NCBI GenBank assembly: GCA_004356215.1
Contig: SMXR01000033.1
Span: 1-7,182 of the forward strand
Direction of reading: 5' to 3'
DNA: 7,182 nucleotides
From: Alphaproteobacteria bacterium
GTDB taxonomy: Bacteria > Pseudomonadota > Alphaproteobacteria > Sphingomonadales > SMXR01
Shown: positions 4,790 through 7,182 of the stretch, one piece after another
Position numbering within the stretch: position 1 is the stretch's first letter
Layout of the letters: each line of letters opens with the position of its first letter
Notes under the pieces: model-generated
The model's input: only the letters and a program-made list of their open reading frames with translations
Told to the model about the DNA's origin: nothing
The model's database searches: none
Position numbers and translations under genes: made by a program

Positions 4790-6221
4790 ATGAACCAGTG
4801 CCGCCAACGGTCAGGCCATCGACCAGAAGGGTCGGCTGGCCAACGCCAACAGGAATGGATTGCCCTTCCTTGCCGCAGGTGCCAACCCCGGGATCAAATT
4901 CCAGGTCATTGCCGACCATCGTGACTTTTTTCAAAACCTCGGCACCGGTGCCAATCAGGGTTGCCCCTTTAAGGGGCTCACCAACTTTTCCATCCCTGAC
5001 CCGGTAGGCTTCGGTGCAGGAAAAAACAAATTTGCCATTGGTGATATCAACCTGGCCGCCGCCAAAACTAACCGCATAGATCCCGTCCTTGACACTTTTC
5101 AAAATTTCCTCGGGTTCATGTTTGCCCGCCAGCATAAAAGTATTGGTCATTCGCGGCATTGGCGCATGGGCATAAGATTCCCTCCGGCCGTTGCCGGTCG
5201 GCTTCATTCCCATCAGCCGGGCATTGACGCGATCCTGCAAATATCCCTTTAAAATCCCGTCCTCGATCAGCACCGTTTCTTCCGTGGGGGTTCCTTCATC
5301 ATCAATTGTCAAAGACCCACGCCGCTTTTCCAGGGTGCCGTCATCAACAACGGTAATTCCTTTGGCCGCAATCTGCTGGCCCATCAAGCCGGCAAAAGCT
5401 GAGGTTTTTTTACGGTTAAAATCCCCCTCCAGGCCATGACCGATAGCCTCATGAAGTAAAATCCCGGGCCAGCCGTTGCCAAGCACAACCTGCATTTCCC
5501 CAGCAGGCGCGGGGATTGATTTCATATTTACATCCGCCTGACGAAAGGCTTCATCGGCCTCATGCTTCCAGGTGTTTTCGTTTAATATATTTTCGTAACC
5601 ATAGCGCCCGCCGATGCCGGAAAACCCGGTTTCCATGCGGCCATCTTTTTCCAGCACAACACTGACGTTAAGACGCACCAGGGGGCGGACATCGCTGGCT
5701 GAAGCGCCGCCCGCGCGCATAATATGAACAAGCGACCAGCTGCCAATGATCGAAGCGCTAACCTGACGAACCCGATTGTCTTTGGCCCGGAGGTAACTAT
5801 CGATTTCTTCCAAAAGTTTGACCTTGGCGGAAAATTCAAAATCTTCTAGGGGGTTTTCCGGGGCATAAAAGCGACGGTTGGTGTTTCTCGGGTTCACCGC
5901 CAGGGTGCCACTGTGCCCACTCTTGACCACCTCAATCGTCGAGGCCGCTTTTTTGATAGCATCTTCGGTTAATTCATTGGAATGGGCAAAGCCAGTCACT
6001 TCCCCTGCCACCCCGCGCAAACCGAAGCCCTGACTGGTATTAAAGGAGGCAGTTTTCAGGTGGCCGTTATCAAAACTCAAAACCTCTGACAGGCTATATT
6101 GAAAATACAATTCACCATCATCAAGGCCCCGCAGAGTATTATCCAGCACCCCCTGAACCCGGCTTTGATCCAGGCCGGCATGGGTGAAAAAGAATTCTTC
6201 TGGTTTGGGGCTGTTTGCCAT
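4788..6221 (-). CDS. tldD: metalloprotease TldD
   Basis: TldD is the catalytic subunit of the TldD/TldE(PmbA) zinc protease, a cytoplasmic heterodimer that degrades or trims unfolded and modified peptides; in E. coli it matures microcin B17 and acts on the antitoxin CcdA. The 477-residue product has normal length. The zinc motif HEAIGH (residues 257-262, HExxxH) sits in LLHEAIGHGLEGDFNRK, the third ligand is expected at C402 in FSCTEAYRV, and GTCGKEGQSIPVGVGQP (447-463) closes the protein as in the family. The N-terminal half carries the usual substrate-channel domain (ELYFQYSLSEVLSFDNG). The ATG at 6221 has GGAA about 9 nt upstream. It is divergent from coxB and convergent with the small-protein cassette; no pmbA is in the window. 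Confidence 0.96.
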   Translation of the reverse strand: MANSPKPEEFFFTHAGLDQSRVQGVLDNTLRGLDDGELYFQYSLSEVLSFDNGHLKTASFNTSQGFGLRGVAGEVTGFAHSNELTEDAIKKAASTIEVVKSGHSGTLAVNPRNTNRRFYAPENPLEDFEFSAKVKLLEEIDSYLRAKDNRVRQVSASIIGSWSLVHIMRAGGASASDVRPLVRLNVSVVLEKDGRMETGFSGIGGRYGYENILNENTWKHEADEAFRQADVNMKSIPAPAGEMQVVLGNGWPGILLHEAIGHGLEGDFNRKKTSAFAGLMGQQIAAKGITVVDDGTLEKRRGSLTIDDEGTPTEETVLIEDGILKGYLQDRVNARLMGMKPTGNGRRESYAHAPMPRMTNTFMLAGKHEPEEILKSVKDGIYAVSFGGGQVDITNGKFVFSCTEAYRVRDGKVGEPLKGATLIGTGAEVLKKVTMVGNDLEFDPGVGTCGKEGQSIPVGVGQPTLLVDGLTVGGTGS

Positions 6222-6467
6222 TATTAATTTCCGGGTTCTTAAATGTCAGATAAGTACTCTTTAAGGCAAATGAAAGGAAAAAAACAGAACTGAAATTTAG
6301 AAGTAATAATCAATCTTAAAAGTGGCAAAATAAAATGCCGGGTGGGGCTTGTAGAGGGAAATAAATCTGATATAACCGCAGCCAAGGGGAGGCATCGTCC
6401 AAGCCGAAAATCTTAGCGTTAATACTGCCCAAAAAATCTTAAGGGCGCCCGAGCAAAAAGGGGTACC
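6222..6467. other. divergent tldD-coxB spacer
   Basis: No gene is supported in these 246 bases. The tldD side is AT-rich and I see no convincing minus-strand promoter boxes. The coxB side carries a good plus-strand promoter (6349-6376), a perfect 8-bp palindrome GGGCGCCC (6443-6450), and the coxB SD AAGGGG (6458-6463). A minus-strand open frame across this region is random: it runs antisense through the coxB start. Confidence 0.6.
6349..6376 (+). promoter_or_regulatory. candidate sigma70-like promoter of coxB
   Basis: TTGTAG (6349-6354) and TATAAC (6371-6376) are 16 nt apart; the -10 matches five of six consensus positions. Transcription would begin near 6383, leaving a leader of about 85 nt before coxB. 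Confidence 0.5.
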
Positions 6468-7182
6468 GTGTTTAAAAATTTTTGGAAAACTGCCACTGCA
6501 ATACTTTTCAGTTTGGTTATGTTTAGCATCCCGGCCCTGGCCCAGGATGGCCGCATTGGAATGGCTGAGGACAAGCAAATAAATTTCCAGCCCCCGGCCA
6601 CCGAAGTTATGGAACAGATAATCGATCTGCATGTCATCATAATGTGGATTATTACAGCGATTATCATTTTGATTACGGGGTTAATGTTTTGGATAGTATT
6701 TCGCTATAACAGACGCGCCAATCCTACTCCTTCCAAGAATACCCATCACACTGGCCTTGAGGTAATTTGGACTGTAATCCCTATCGTTATTTTGGTTTAT
6801 CTTGGCTATCACAGTATCAAGCTTCTTTATAAACAGGACGTCATCCCGCCGGCAGACATGGTCATCAAGGTGACCGGGCATCAATGGTACTGGACCTACG
6901 AATACCCTGATCACAATGGCCTGACGTTTGATGCCTATATGGTGCCGGAAGAGTATTCCCGCGGGGTTGCCTCAGCGGATGTAACCAGCGAGTGGGATGC
7001 CATTATGGAAGAGCTGCGCATAACTCTTGGCCGGGAAGCGCCGATTAAAACCATGCGACTTCTGGATACCGACACCCGGATGGTGGTTCCGGTGAACACC
7101 ACGGTCAAGGTTTTGGTCACGGCTGATGATGTTATCCACGCGTGGACCATTCCGGCGTTTGGTTCCAAAATTGACGCAGTAC
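6468..7182 (+). CDS. coxB: cytochrome c oxidase subunit II, 5' part (cut by window edge)
   Basis: Subunit II of the aa3-type oxidase accepts electrons from cytochrome c through the binuclear CuA centre on the periplasmic side. The 238 visible residues begin at GTG 6468 (SD AAGGGG, 4 nt upstream; the frame is closed by TAA at 6420-6422 and has no better start). A signal peptide (residues 1-25, ending IPALA before QDG) is followed by two membrane helices (about 55-78 and 99-118, the latter in the conserved LEVIWTVIPI), the aromatic electron-entry segment GHQWYWTYEYPD (137-148), and DVIHAWTIPAFGSKIDAV (221-238) with the first CuA histidine H224. The remaining CuA ligands lie beyond the edge. Residues about 158-205 between FDAY and VVPV look longer than in well-known homologues. 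The expected downstream genes (coxA, ctaB and others) are outside the window. Confidence 0.96.
   Translation, partial: MFKNFWKTATAILFSLVMFSIPALAQDGRIGMAEDKQINFQPPATEVMEQIIDLHVIIMWIITAIIILITGLMFWIVFRYNRRANPTPSKNTHHTGLEVIWTVIPIVILVYLGYHSIKLLYKQDVIPPADMVIKVTGHQWYWTYEYPDHNGLTFDAYMVPEEYSRGVASADVTSEWDAIMEELRITLGREAPIKTMRLLDTDTRMVVPVNTTVKVLVTADDVIHAWTIPAFGSKIDAV

Noticed and set aside
1..7182. CRISPR array, tRNA or rRNA genes, insertion sequence
   Set aside because: No regularly spaced repeats, no cloverleaf-like segments or rRNA motifs, and no transposase or terminal inverted repeats were seen; the only long repeat is the A/B cassette.

Overview
The window looks like chromosomal DNA of a moderate-GC alphaproteobacterium. 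The evidence is a ubiquinone-type ubiD/ubiA pair, a plant/alphaproteobacterial-type glutamate-cysteine ligase, and tldD divergent from coxB, an order seen in many alphaproteobacteria. The exact lineage cannot be fixed from the sequence. Most of the window is housekeeping DNA; the exception is a block between gshA and tldD.

Layout. On the minus strand, ubiA (351-1274) is followed 2 nt later by the N-terminal part of ubiD (1-348, running off the left edge); both act in ubiquinone synthesis. Divergent from them, rsmE (1408-2148) and gshA (2157-3503) form a tight plus-strand pair, with the gshA Shine-Dalgarno overlapping the rsmE stop. An AT-rich, gene-free stretch (3504-3782) follows, holding a DnaA-box-like 9-mer, a candidate promoter and a strongly foldable leader.

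The unusual part is 3753-4746. A two-gene cassette encoding a 53-residue and a 66/67-residue hydrophobic hairpin protein (here called A and B) occurs twice in tandem as A1-B1 and A2-B2. Each copy has its own upstream sequence, a shared short SD hairpin and its own strong rho-independent terminator. Membrane segments are nearly identical between the copies, including at nucleotide level, while the turn regions between the helices have diverged sharply. I do not recognise either family. This is the best candidate for something undescribed.

To the right, tldD (4788-6221, minus) converges on the cassette; its stop codon lies inside the U-tract of the B2 terminator. Divergent from tldD, across a 246-nt spacer with a good sigma70-like promoter, coxB (6468 to the right edge) encodes cytochrome c oxidase subunit II with its signal peptide, two membrane helices and the first CuA ligand region. 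The flanking genes thus serve respiration (ubiquinone, cytochrome oxidase), thiol metabolism, rRNA modification and peptide proteolysis. The A/B cassette appears to be an accessory insertion into this conserved neighbourhood.
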